Below are positions 16,869-25,884 of a DNA stretch of 64,000 nucleotides, one piece after another (the stretch's first letter is position 1; the number at the start of each line of letters is the position of its first letter). The notes beneath the pieces are model-generated. The model did not search any database, was not told the origin of the DNA, and was given only the letters and a program-made list of their open reading frames with translations. Source of the DNA: Shewanella marinintestina (lineage in GTDB: Bacteria > Pseudomonadota > Gammaproteobacteria > Enterobacterales > Shewanellaceae); the NCBI RefSeq assembly GCF_023283845.1, contig NZ_JAKILC010000010.1, forward strand, positions 1 to 64,000. The letters are read 5' to 3'. The translations under genes and the position numbers were made by a program.

Positions 16869-17709
16869 TGTTGGCCTCCAAAGCTTGCTCTACATGCTGT
16901 TTCAACTGCGCAAATGGCACTAAGCCAGCAACCACTTCATCACCAATAATCATACTTGGCGTGCCGCCAATCCCCAGTTTACGCATTAGCTGCAAATTAG
17001 CAGACACAGCATCAGCAACACGCGAGTCAGTGTTATCTAACCACTTAGTGGTGTCAGTCATGTTGGCCACTTTAGTAATTGTTGAGCTATCTAAACGGCG
17101 CGGAACAGCCATTAACGTCTGTTTGACCTTAGCGTATTTAGCAGGCTCATTTAACCAAACCGTTTGCGCTAAATCCACTGCATCAACAGCGCTTTGTCCC
17201 TGAAGTGGAACCATCTTTATGATAATTTTTAGCTTGGGAAATTCAGCCATTAACTTATCCAGTTCAGGCTCAAGCTTTTTACAATATGGACAGTTAAAGT
17301 CAGTAAAGTACACCATAGTCAGCTCAGGGTTCTCAGCCCCTTTCCAGGGATCGGAAGCCGTATGAAACAGTGCCTGTTGCTCGGCCATAATCACATCTTT
17401 CACGCTAGCTTGCTGCTGCGCCATCTCACGCATCTGCATAGCAATAACGGCTTCTTTAAGTAGATTAGGATCACTTAATAGCATCTCTTTTACTATGGCC
17501 TTTACCTCTTGTTGTTCGGTAGGATTAAGGCCATCTTCTGCTTGTGCAGTAGCACTCATTAGCATTGAACCACTAAAAAAAGCCAATGTGGTTAATGCTA
17601 AAAGTGATAAACCAAGTGTGAGTTTTCGAGCAAAAATGGCAGGATTTTGGCTGTTCATTGCCAAGGCTTGTGCTTTATTTTCAGTTTCAACATGAGTTTT
17701 ATTTAACAT
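16855..17709 (-). CDS. scsC: ScsC-like DsbA-family thiol protein
   Basis: A 284-residue protein. It has a cytoplasmic leader then signal/anchor (about 30-57: LTLGLSLLALTTLAFFSGSML), a helical oligomerisation-type region (NPTEQQEVKAIVKEMLLSDPNLLKEAVIAMQMRE) and a DsbA-like domain with YFTDFNCPYCKK (about 137-143) and cis-Pro loop GGTPSMIIG. This matches ScsC/BcsH-type isomerases that act with ScsB in the periplasm. The long segment before the anchor is unusual; an internal ATG at codon 18 is possible. Confidence 0.9.
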   Translation of the reverse strand: MLNKTHVETENKAQALAMNSQNPAIFARKLTLGLSLLALTTLAFFSGSMLMSATAQAEDGLNPTEQQEVKAIVKEMLLSDPNLLKEAVIAMQMREMAQQQASVKDVIMAEQQALFHTASDPWKGAENPELTMVYFTDFNCPYCKKLEPELDKLMAEFPKLKIIIKMVPLQGQSAVDAVDLAQTVWLNEPAKYAKVKQTLMAVPRRLDSSTITKVANMTDTTKWLDNTDSRVADAVSANLQLMRKLGIGGTPSMIIGDEVVAGLVPFAQLKQHVEQALEANNDQG

Positions 17710-17824
17710 CGTTATCTCTTAGAGCCGCTTTACGCGACTCATCTAAATGGGGTTCATTTAATAGTGTGATCGCTAAGGCTAAGACCAATACTATTTATTA
17801 CTTTGCTAATGACTTTTAGGTTAT

Positions 17825-19882
17825 TTAACGGCTTGCTGAGGCGCGATTAATAGCCTCAATCACTTCGCTTGCCGACAAAATAACAGGCAGCTCAATGCCC
17901 TCTGGTGCATTCGGGCCGTAAACCACGTTAAACGGCACACCAAAGCGATTATGGCTTTGTAAATAGGCTGTAATTGGCGCAGACGGCTTAGTCCAATCAC
18001 CTTTCATCAAGTGGATATTTTCAGCTTTTAGGGCGCTATAGACAGGATCTTGCAAGATCACCCCAACCTTATTGGCTTTACAGGTAATGCACCAATCGGC
18101 AGTCACATCAACAAATACGGTATTACCCGCGGCAACTTGAACCTGAATTTGCGCTTCATCTAGTGGCGCCCAAGATAGATCGGTCGGTAATGGTTGCGCC
18201 CATCTGTCTGATGTTGCGAAAGCACCAACCGCAAGTGCCAGCAAACCTAAGCTGAAACTCGCTATCAAAGCTGCTTTGCCGTGTACTTTAGTGATCAGTG
18301 CTAAAAACAGCAGCACTAATAGCAAAGCAGCCCCCCATAAATAAATCGTCGCAATAAAGCTTGCCAACAAGCTGATTAGCCACAGACTCGTAAGCAGCAA
18401 TAGGCCTGAGAAAACCACTTTAACCACACTCATCCAACGACCCGGTTTAGGGAAGTAACGCGCAACTTGAGGAAACGCAGCAACAATTAGCCAAGGTAAT
18501 GCCATACCTATCGCGAGAGCGGTAAAGATAACAAATAGACTGAGTACATCTGCGCCAAGGGCAAAGGCTACAGCTGTGCCCAGAAACGGTGCGCTACACG
18601 GCGTTGCCAGTAAAGTGGCAAACATGCCTTGCAAAAAATGGCCACGCTGATCATTACCGCCTGTGGTTGCCAACTTAGTTTGCAAACTCGATGGCAGATT
18701 AATCTCAAATGCCCCCAACATATTGATGGCAAATACAGCCGTCACCAGCGCCATAAAACCAATAAACCATGGGTTTTGGAACTGTACGCCCCAACCTATG
18801 GCCTGCCCAGTAAATTTAAGGATTAAAATAAATCCAGCCAGTAACCAAAAAGACACTAAAATCCCTAATGCTGAAGCAATAAACTGCTGGCGTATTTGCT
18901 TCACTTGCAGGTCTGGTGCGGCAATCACTGAGCTTAACTTCATACCTAGTACCGGCAATACGCAAGGCATGACATTTAAAATCAAGCCTCCCAATAGCGC
19001 GATAACTAACATGCTTAATAAAGAATGGCCGCTTGCTTGAATGGTGGTGCCACTGACGGTTGCAGCAAACTCTAATGCGCGCTCTTTATCCATCACAGTA
19101 AGGTTCAATGACTTACCAATAAGCTCTGGTTCACCTAACCAACTACTTGCATCAAAAATAGCTCTTAGCTTTTGCTGGCCACTATCAGTGTCATAACGCT
19201 CGAAACGGACAAACTTAAAGGTGGTGTCGGGTTCACCATCAATAATAAACTTTGGCAAAGTCCAACCGTTATCGTCCATCTCTACTTGCAGTTGCTGCGC
19301 CTTAGCATCCCAGCCAAGAGCGATATCTTCACGTTGCAATTTAACCGGGACTTTAGACACGGCTTTGTTATAAGCAAACATGGCATCAACATCGGCATTT
19401 AACGCTGCTGGGTCGATATCAAGATTGAGCTCATAATCAGTTAATACGCACACGTTAGTGCATGACGACAGGGTAAATTTTCCCTGTAAATGGGTAGGTT
19501 CATTGGTGTCGTTGAGTTGCAACTGCATCGGAAACGCAGCCTCATGATGATAACCAAAGGTTTGCAGACCCAGTAACGAGAATTGCTCAGGAGCAGGCCA
19601 GTCCCAATCAACTTGGTTTAAGTTACTGGAACCACTCCAGTCGATACTTGGTGCTATTCCGCCCTCACCAGGGCTACGCCAGTAGGTTTTCCACTCGCCA
19701 TCCAGCTCAACTTCTAGCACACCTGGTACGGTGTTACTGGCCTTATCGACCTCCCCCGTGAGCATAAACCTCACTTTTACAGGCGGATGATTAGGGTTCT
19801 CTAGCCAGCCTGTTGACTGGGCAAAAACCGGATTAGCTAATGCAATCAAACACACTAGAATAATCTGTCTTAATATTGTCAA
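17825..19882 (-). CDS. scsB: ScsB/DsbD-like protein-disulfide reductase
   Basis: Moves electrons from cytoplasmic thioredoxin across the inner membrane to periplasmic ScsC/ScsD. It has a signal peptide (MTILRQIILVCLIALANPVFAQS), an N-terminal beta domain (to about 275) with the pair CTNVC, a DsbD-type membrane core with NVMPCVLPVLGMK and ATPCSAPFLG, and a C-terminal thioredoxin domain with ADWCITCK (about 600). I start it at the TTG at 19882: GGAG lies 8 nt upstream and the signal peptide begins there, whereas the frame extends ten codons further without a ribosome site. First gene of a scsBCD operon; 115 bp separate it from scsC. Confidence 0.93.
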   Translation of the reverse strand: MTILRQIILVCLIALANPVFAQSTGWLENPNHPPVKVRFMLTGEVDKASNTVPGVLEVELDGEWKTYWRSPGEGGIAPSIDWSGSSNLNQVDWDWPAPEQFSLLGLQTFGYHHEAAFPMQLQLNDTNEPTHLQGKFTLSSCTNVCVLTDYELNLDIDPAALNADVDAMFAYNKAVSKVPVKLQREDIALGWDAKAQQLQVEMDDNGWTLPKFIIDGEPDTTFKFVRFERYDTDSGQQKLRAIFDASSWLGEPELIGKSLNLTVMDKERALEFAATVSGTTIQASGHSLLSMLVIALLGGLILNVMPCVLPVLGMKLSSVIAAPDLQVKQIRQQFIASALGILVSFWLLAGFILILKFTGQAIGWGVQFQNPWFIGFMALVTAVFAINMLGAFEINLPSSLQTKLATTGGNDQRGHFLQGMFATLLATPCSAPFLGTAVAFALGADVLSLFVIFTALAIGMALPWLIVAAFPQVARYFPKPGRWMSVVKVVFSGLLLLTSLWLISLLASFIATIYLWGAALLLVLLFLALITKVHGKAALIASFSLGLLALAVGAFATSDRWAQPLPTDLSWAPLDEAQIQVQVAAGNTVFVDVTADWCITCKANKVGVILQDPVYSALKAENIHLMKGDWTKPSAPITAYLQSHNRFGVPFNVVYGPNAPEGIELPVILSASEVIEAINRASASR

Positions 19883-20097
19883 TTTTCTTTCTCCGTAGAA
19901 ACGGATCGTCACTAAACCAGCGCTTTTAAACTGCTGTTATAACGATTAATAAACGGCTTACGTTAGCAGTTAGATCCACCTTTGATAACAGCAATATAGC
20001 GTTACTGGGGCCTAATACCAATTAGTATAAAACAAGCAAATTCAGTTAGATGGGCTAGCGAATAAGACTTTTCAGTATAAGCGCTAGCACAGGTGTT

Positions 20098-20562
20098 TTA
20101 TTCTTGAAAGCGACACAGAGAAAGGTGGATCCGCCTAGGCCGAGGCAGTATTGGGACATTGAGCGCCCCTTGCAGCACGCGTGAGGCAAGCGGAATAAAG
20201 GGGAAGATAAATAGCAGCACTAATAAAGGCAAAATCGGGGGTTCGTCGAGACACACTCTTAATGACTTTTCAGATAGTTCACACTGCTTAAATTCAGAGT
20301 CTTTAGCTTGGCTAACACCCGCTTCGCTCATATTGATTGCGTTATTGCTTACCGCATTATTAACTTCAGCGGCAAGTATACTTGCGTAAGTAGATGAGCT
20401 GGTATTTAGCTGCTCAAAGATGCGAAACACGCCACTATTTTGCGCCAAGCAAAATAAGACTAATATGGAAAACACCATAACAGTCCAATACTTGTTAGTT
20501 TTACTAAAGCGCGAATGAGAGATAGAGAACTCCGGTTCAAGGTCAAAAAAGGTAACAAGCAC
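20098..20562 (-). CDS. Small membrane protein, possibly ScsA-like
   Basis: A 154-residue protein with two hydrophobic segments (about 28-42: WTVMVFSILVLFCLA, and about 108-124: PILPLLVLLFIFPFIPL). Between them is a periplasmic loop with two Cys (QCELSEKSLRVCLDE), and it ends in PRPRRIHLSLCRFQE. It is on the same strand and just upstream of scsB (216 bp), as scsA is in enterobacteria, and the 'RR.HLSLC.F.E' tail resembles ScsA. I cannot confirm this by eye; otherwise it is an unknown membrane protein. Confidence 0.6.
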   Translation of the reverse strand: MLVTFFDLEPEFSISHSRFSKTNKYWTVMVFSILVLFCLAQNSGVFRIFEQLNTSSSTYASILAAEVNNAVSNNAINMSEAGVSQAKDSEFKQCELSEKSLRVCLDEPPILPLLVLLFIFPFIPLASRVLQGALNVPILPRPRRIHLSLCRFQE

Positions 20563-20804
20563 TATTGTTAATTTACTCTCAATTCACTAACGCCTAAAGC
20601 TGAAAAGCCTAACGTGGTGAAGCAGTAAAGCAAACTAGATATGCAGTTCAATCAATAAGACCGGACATTTGCAAAAATAGTTCACCGCTAGCGCCGATTT
20701 TATTACAACCGCTGAAAAAATCACCAAAGCAGCTCACCGAGATCAATCGACGAACTGCTTACGTTATTGCTACTCGTTAAACTAAAGAGTTAGCCACAAA
20801 TAAC
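20563..20804. other. Intergenic, nothing recognised
   Basis: No frame, palindrome or terminator could be supported between the ScsA-like gene and the end of metE. Confidence 0.3.
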
Positions 20805-23075
20805 TTAGCTTAGTTGGCGACGCAAAATCTTCGTTGCTTCCACTAAGTTAACTAACGCTGGCTCAACTTCATCCCAAGTACGGGTTTTTAAGCCGCAGTC
20901 AGGGTTAATCCACAGCTGCTCAACAGGAACTTTGCTCGCCGCCTTTTGCATTAGGCTCACGATTTCATCGACTGTCGGTGTATTCGGCGAATGAATATCG
21001 TAAACACCCGGACCAATTTCATTGGGATAATTAAAATCTTCAAATGCATTGAGCAGTTCCATTCTAGAACGAGATGTCTCAATAGTGATCACATCAGCAT
21101 CCATGGCCGCGATCGCTGCGATGGTTTCATTGAACTCGCTATAACACATATGAGTATGGATCTGCGTAGCATTAGTTACGCCAGCAGCACTGAGTTTAAA
21201 GGCATTAACCGCCCAATCTAAGTAATGCTGCCAGTCGCTTTTCTTCAGTGGCAGTCCTTCGCGAAATGCAGGCTCATCAATTTGGATGATACCAATACCT
21301 GCGTTTTGCAAATCAACCACTTCGTCACGAATAGCCAGGCCAATTTGAGTCGCTATCAGCTCACGGCTAATATCTTCACGGGCAAATGACCAATGTAGGA
21401 TAGTGACAGGGCCAGTTAACATGCCTTTCACCGGTTTTTCAGTAAGGCTTTGGGCAAACTCAGCCCAGTCAATCGTCATTGCAGTTGGTCGCGACACATC
21501 CCCATAAATAAGTGGCGGTTTAACGCAGCGCGAGCCATAGCTTTGCACCCAACCAAATTGAGTAAAACCAACCCCTTCAAGCTGCTCACCAAAGTATTCC
21601 ACCATGTCGTTGCGCTCAGCTTCGCCATGTACTAACACGTCGATATCTAGCTTTAATTGCCGCTCTACTGTGTCTTGGGTGACTTGACGTAACTGCTCGT
21701 TATATTGCTCAAGGCTCAACTCTCCCTTACGCCAACGGCTGCGCAAACCACGAATGGCAGGAGTTTGCGGAAAACTGCCTATGGTTGTGGTTGGCAATAA
21801 CGGCAAACGATACTTAGCTCGCTGCACCGCTTGCCTTACCGAAAAAGCATCATCACGTTGGTATTCTTGCTCTGTTAACGCATCAACTCGGTCGATGACA
21901 GCTTGATTAGCCGCTTTGGCACGGGCATCACGCCTTGCTTCGCACTCGCTGACAATGGAGTGAGCTTCAGCAGAATTAGCCTCAGTTAGCAGCACTTTAA
22001 GTTTATTTAACTCGGTAAGTTTTTGCTTGGCAAAAGACAGTTGTAATTTAAGCGCTGGAGCAAGCTCAGTTTCGACTTCTAAATCAACAGGACTATGCAG
22101 CAACGAACATGAAGGTGATAACCATAAACGCTGCTTAAGATCGCGAGCCACACTCGTTAACTGGCTCGCAATTTGGTCAAGCTCCGCGGCCCATACATTA
22201 CGGCCATTAATCACCCCAACCGATAAAATCTGCTCAGGATCTAAGGTTGCGACAAAGTCAGCTAATTGCTCTGGTGCTGTGACTAAATCTAAATGCAGAC
22301 CCGCCACAGGCAAAGCCGACACTAATTGGTGATGATGAGCAATGCTGCCGTAGTAACTTGCTAATAACAGTTTAGGTGAACTGCTTGCCAATATTTGATA
22401 AGCCTGAGTAATCGCTGCTTGCCAGTCGCTTTCCAGCTCTAATGCTAAGATAGGTTCATCAAGCTGCACCCACTCAACGCCTTGGTCAGCAAAACGTTGC
22501 AATACTTTTTGATAAGCTTCGATAAGCTGTGGTAACAAACTCAACTTATCAAACTCTGTGCCGACGGCTTTTGACAAATACAAGAATGAAACAGGACCAA
22601 GGATCACCGGCTTAGCTTGATGGCCCAAATTCTGCGCTTCACTTACTTCATCAAATAACTGCTCATAAGCAATATCAAAAACTTGATGAGCGCTTAACTC
22701 TGGCACTATGTAGTGATAGTTAGTATTAAAAAATTTAGTCATTTCAGCGGCAGGGGCATCATTACCTGTAGGTGCTCTGCCACGTCCGACACGAAACAAG
22801 GTGTCTAAATCTATACCTGAATCGCTGCGGTGTCGCTCAGGAATAGCCCCCAATGTAGCGCTAAGAGTTAATACCTGATCATAAAAGGCAAAATCACCCA
22901 CAGGTAATAAGTTTACCCCTGCATCCGCTTGCCATTGCCAATGGGTTTGGCGCAACCCCTTTGAAACTTCAAGAAGTTGCGACTGTTCAATCTCACCACG
23001 CCAGTATTTTTCTAAAGCAAACTTTAATTCGCGTAAACGACCGATCCGTGGAAATCCCAAACTATTTAATTGCAT
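20805..23075 (-). CDS. metE: Cobalamin-independent methionine synthase
   Basis: Transfers the methyl group of methyltetrahydrofolate-triglutamate to homocysteine without B12. The 756-residue length is normal. It starts MQLNSLGFPRIGRLRELKF and has the second barrel with LPTTTIGSFPQT and the zinc ligands in QIHTHMCYSEF (about 642-645), a downstream Glu in ITIETSRS, and Cys in NPDCGLKTR (about 727). It is divergent from metR, with MetR- and MetJ-type sites between them. Having metE near B12-uptake btuB is consistent with switching between B12-dependent and independent synthesis. Confidence 0.98.
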   Translation of the reverse strand: MQLNSLGFPRIGRLRELKFALEKYWRGEIEQSQLLEVSKGLRQTHWQWQADAGVNLLPVGDFAFYDQVLTLSATLGAIPERHRSDSGIDLDTLFRVGRGRAPTGNDAPAAEMTKFFNTNYHYIVPELSAHQVFDIAYEQLFDEVSEAQNLGHQAKPVILGPVSFLYLSKAVGTEFDKLSLLPQLIEAYQKVLQRFADQGVEWVQLDEPILALELESDWQAAITQAYQILASSSPKLLLASYYGSIAHHHQLVSALPVAGLHLDLVTAPEQLADFVATLDPEQILSVGVINGRNVWAAELDQIASQLTSVARDLKQRLWLSPSCSLLHSPVDLEVETELAPALKLQLSFAKQKLTELNKLKVLLTEANSAEAHSIVSECEARRDARAKAANQAVIDRVDALTEQEYQRDDAFSVRQAVQRAKYRLPLLPTTTIGSFPQTPAIRGLRSRWRKGELSLEQYNEQLRQVTQDTVERQLKLDIDVLVHGEAERNDMVEYFGEQLEGVGFTQFGWVQSYGSRCVKPPLIYGDVSRPTAMTIDWAEFAQSLTEKPVKGMLTGPVTILHWSFAREDISRELIATQIGLAIRDEVVDLQNAGIGIIQIDEPAFREGLPLKKSDWQHYLDWAVNAFKLSAAGVTNATQIHTHMCYSEFNETIAAIAAMDADVITIETSRSRMELLNAFEDFNYPNEIGPGVYDIHSPNTPTVDEIVSLMQKAASKVPVEQLWINPDCGLKTRTWDEVEPALVNLVEATKILRRQLS

Positions 23076-23099
23076 ATTGTATACCTTTCAGTGTTAAGA

Positions 23100-23112
23100 T
23101 GAACAAAATTCA
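23100..23112. promoter_or_regulatory. Putative MetR binding site
   Basis: TGAACAAAATTCA is a perfect TGAA-N5-TTCA palindrome, the spacing described for MetR sites in gammaproteobacteria. It is 25 bp upstream of the metE ATG, in the metE/metR divergent region. Confidence 0.65.
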
Positions 23113-23155
23113 GAGTTAGCGCCCATCTGAATGACATATAACAAAACAGATTGCC

Positions 23156-23179
23156 GGGCGTCTGGACGTCTAGAAGTTT
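23156..23179. promoter_or_regulatory. Three tandem MetJ 'met boxes'
   Basis: GGGCGTCT, GGACGTCT and AGAAGTTT are three contiguous 8-mers matching the consensus AGACGTCT at 6, 7 and 6 positions. MetJ binds such tandem boxes cooperatively with S-adenosylmethionine. Their position between divergent metE and metR predicts repression of one or both. Confidence 0.8.
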
Positions 23180-23252
23180 ATTGTGATAGCCTAGGTATTC
23201 GCAATCGAAACGAATTCAAGCGCTACATGAGCGGATTTCATGTGAGGATAAT

Positions 23253-24155
23253 ATGATAGAGCTTAGACATTTACGTACGTTAGTTGCCCTTAAAGAAAGC
23301 GGCAGCCTCGCCGGGGCTGCAAAGAAACGCTTCGTCACTCAGTCGGCACTGTCGCATCAAATTAAAGAACTGGAGACACGGATTAACTCAGCAATCTTTG
23401 TGCGTAAAAGTAAGCCACTTTCTTTTACTCAAGAAGGCGCACGCTTACTTAATCTTGCAGAAGATATCTTGCCGAAAGTGATAGAAACTGAATTTGATTT
23501 GAAAAAAGGCTTAGAAGATGGCGATAACCATTTAGGTGTTGGTATTGAGTGCCATAGCTGTTTCCGTTGGTTAATGCCGGTGATGGAACAATTTAGACAG
23601 CAATACCCTTTGGCTGATCTGGACCTATCAAGTCGTCATCTGTTCGATTCGCTTAATGCGCTAGAACAAGGCGAGCTAGATGTGGTGTTAACGTCAGATC
23701 CTGTTCCCGGCCAAGCCATTGCTTATCAACACTTGTTTGATTTCGAAGTCAGACTCGTCGTTGCAAGTGATCACCCTCTCGCTCATCAAGAGTTTGTTAC
23801 ACCTAAACAATTAGAAGGGTTACCGATTTTAAGCTATCCGGTTGCACTTGAGCGTTTAGATATCTTCCGCCACTTTTTAGAGCCGGCAGGCATAAAAGCG
23901 GGCCCACAAGTGACCTGCGATTTAACCATGATGCTGTTACAGCGTATAGCTTGTAAAGATGGTATTGCGGCGCTACCAAGCTGGTCTATTAGCGAAGCTC
24001 ATGGCCTAAGTTTAACCAGCCTTAAACTCGGCGCAGAAGGATTAAAACGTCCGTTATTTGGCGCCTATCGCCGTAATGGAGCCAATGCTCGCTTGGCTCA
24101 ACATTGGCTTGAGTTAGTCGCACAAGAAGGCTTAGCCAAGCAAAAAATAAACTAG
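23253..24155 (+). CDS. metR: MetR transcriptional activator
   Basis: A 300-residue LysR-type regulator that activates metE in response to homocysteine. The winged helix reads MIELRHLRTLVALKESGSLAGAAKKRFVTQSALSHQIKELE, with the 'KRFVTQSALSHQIKELE' form typical of MetR rather than other LysR proteins. The effector domain includes GIECHSCFRWLMPVMEQFRQQYP. Its divergence from metE fits this assignment. A bidirectional terminator follows. Confidence 0.96.
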   Translation: MIELRHLRTLVALKESGSLAGAAKKRFVTQSALSHQIKELETRINSAIFVRKSKPLSFTQEGARLLNLAEDILPKVIETEFDLKKGLEDGDNHLGVGIECHSCFRWLMPVMEQFRQQYPLADLDLSSRHLFDSLNALEQGELDVVLTSDPVPGQAIAYQHLFDFEVRLVVASDHPLAHQEFVTPKQLEGLPILSYPVALERLDIFRHFLEPAGIKAGPQVTCDLTMMLLQRIACKDGIAALPSWSISEAHGLSLTSLKLGAEGLKRPLFGAYRRNGANARLAQHWLELVAQEGLAKQKIN

Positions 24156-24183
24156 TATCGTCTCAAGCTAACGCTAAAAACAA

Positions 24184-24207
24184 AAAAGCCTGCAAATGCA
24201 GGCTTTT
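24184..24207. terminator. Bidirectional terminator between metR and the HDOD gene
   Basis: AAAAGCCTGC (24184-24193) pairs with GCAGGCTTTT (24198-24207) around an AAAT loop. A-runs and T-runs flank both sides, so it can serve both convergent genes. Confidence 0.85.
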
Positions 24208-24217
24208 AAGTAAACGC

Positions 24218-24955
24218 TCATATCGGCTTAAGTAATAAACCTCTTTTAGCTAAAACGCGTCTTAACACCAATCCTGGCGAACTCTCGTTATGTGTCTGAC
24301 GTAGGTTATGCGCAATCAAAAACTCATCACGTAAGTCGTCATCAAGCCCTAATGAGCCAAATGCTTCTAAGGTCAAAGTTTGCTGCTGCCCTTCAATCAC
24401 AGACTTCAATACACTAATAGGGTAAGCCTGCTCCGCCTCTGAGTTTAAGTAAGCAAATGCCGTTAGCGCAATAATGTCGCCAAACACGCTAAACAGCGCT
24501 AATGTCTGCACTTCATCTGGGCTAATTTGTAAGTCATCTAATTGGTACAGTTGGTCTACTGCGTCAATCGCAATTGCTTCAGTTAGCGACCAGTAGCCTT
24601 GAACCAACTTCTTATAAGGTTCACTTAATTCGTCTAAACGTTCTTTCAAATAGAAAGTAAACGCATAACGATAAATATTAACTTGCCCTAAACGCACTAA
24701 CGCATCTTTCAATGAGCGATTTTTACTGGTTTGCGGCGTAGCGTGATCAGCACTGTTACTGCGCCAAAGCAGATGGGCTGATAAGGCTGGATCAGACGAA
24801 ACTATATCGATAACGTTGCGGATATCACCGTCTGCAATAATGGCCTTTTTCAATGGGATCAGGATCCCTCGACGCCCTATTACCTGCTCTTCATTGCTGA
24901 TAATGGCGCGTACTTGAGTAAATACTTGCTGCTCAAGATCTGTCATGCGAAACAT
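24218..24955 (-). CDS. HDOD-domain signalling protein
   Basis: A 245-residue soluble protein with the HDOD pattern: an early segment IIADGDIRNVIDIVSSDPALSAHLLWRSNSA, then SLKDALVRLGQVNIYRYAFTFYLKERL, and the mid-domain DEVQTLALFSVFGDIIALTAFAYL. The catalytic HD pair of HD phosphohydrolases is not evident, as usual in HDOD proteins, so a signalling or scaffold role is likely. A second possible ATG is at codon 4. It forms no obvious operon. Confidence 0.8.
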   Translation of the reverse strand: MFRMTDLEQQVFTQVRAIISNEEQVIGRRGILIPLKKAIIADGDIRNVIDIVSSDPALSAHLLWRSNSADHATPQTSKNRSLKDALVRLGQVNIYRYAFTFYLKERLDELSEPYKKLVQGYWSLTEAIAIDAVDQLYQLDDLQISPDEVQTLALFSVFGDIIALTAFAYLNSEAEQAYPISVLKSVIEGQQQTLTLEAFGSLGLDDDLRDEFLIAHNLRQTHNESSPGLVLRRVLAKRGLLLKPI

Positions 24956-25195
24956 TAAACCTTATTTTTTAATAATTCTATCCATTAAATTTCAGCTAAA
25001 TTAACCCACAATATGACATTGAAGGTCAAGCCATATAAGCGATTACCTTAGCAAGTTTCTACGGTTTTCTGGTGATTAATTTTTCTAAGTTAAGTCATTC
25101 TGTGATTAAACGGACACTATCAGGATTTTCTATTACAGTCTCGACTTCCCTACAAGAGAGAGATGATAACATAACAAGCTGTTATTTAATGACTT
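24956..25195. other. Intergenic, nothing recognised
   Basis: AT-rich spacer between the HDOD gene and the esterase stop; no hairpin with a T-run or other feature could be supported. Confidence 0.3.
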
Positions 25196-25792
25196 TTAAT
25201 CTAAAAGCTTTTCATAAACCGCATTAGCAAGCGCTAAATAACCCTGTTCATTCAAGTGTATCGCGTCTGATTTCATGCTAGGGCTTTTCAATAGGTCACT
25301 TAATGTATCTTCCACTAAAACTAACTGGTATTGCTCAGCAAGCTCAGCATAAATCGGTGACGGCGAAACAAATAGGCTCTTTTGCGGTACGGCAACCAGT
25401 AAAACTGGGATCTGCTTGGCTTGGGCCATTTCAATCATGCTCGCGAGATTAGCCTTAGTCTTTGCTTCGCTATGGTTTCTTAAAAAGTCATTGCCCCCCT
25501 CAAGCAAAATAAGCACCTGAGGTAAATGTGTATCGAGCAGCCCATTTAAGCGTTTAAGTCCACCAGTCGTTGTTTCACCAGAAATGCCAGCGTTAATCAC
25601 TTCAAAGCCACTAATAGCCGCTAACTGACTTGGATAGTCTTGCCCTTTCGCCGCGCCAACACCAAAAGTCAGACTATCACCAAAAGCCAGTAACCTCGCA
25701 TTAGGTGGTAACTCACCAATGCTGGCACCCGAACAAGCTTGTAGTAATAGTAAAGGTAAGATCACTACTAACCTGAGCAATAAATGACACAT
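25196..25792 (-). CDS. SGNH/GDSL esterase lipoprotein (arylesterase/TesA-like)
   Basis: About 198 residues. The signal peptide ends in the lipobox LLQAC (Cys20), so an inner- or outer-membrane lipoprotein. SGNH motifs are LAFGDSLTFG (Ser40), ISGETTTGGL, LLEGGNDFLRN and DAIHLNEQGY, giving the Ser-Asp-His set of TesA-type lysophospholipase/thioesterases. The frame continues to 25849, but that part lies inside the btuB terminator hairpin, so I start at the ATG at 25792. It follows btuB on the same strand and is separated from it by that terminator. Confidence 0.88.
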   Translation of the reverse strand: MCHLLLRLVVILPLLLLQACSGASIGELPPNARLLAFGDSLTFGVGAAKGQDYPSQLAAISGFEVINAGISGETTTGGLKRLNGLLDTHLPQVLILLEGGNDFLRNHSEAKTKANLASMIEMAQAKQIPVLLVAVPQKSLFVSPSPIYAELAEQYQLVLVEDTLSDLLKSPSMKSDAIHLNEQGYLALANAVYEKLLD

Positions 25793-25835
25793 AAGAAGAC
25801 GCTTTATTGATAAGTTTGCCCAAAAAATAACATAA

Positions 25836-25863
25836 AAAAAGCCAGACACAAGGTCTGGCTTTT
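25836..25863 (-). terminator. Terminator of btuB
   Basis: AAAAAGCCAGAC (25835-25846) pairs with GTCTGGCTTTT (25853-25863). On the minus strand it is followed by a T-run. It begins 22 bp after the btuB stop. Confidence 0.85.
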
Positions 25864-25884
25864 AATGCCTACTAAAAAAATGTT

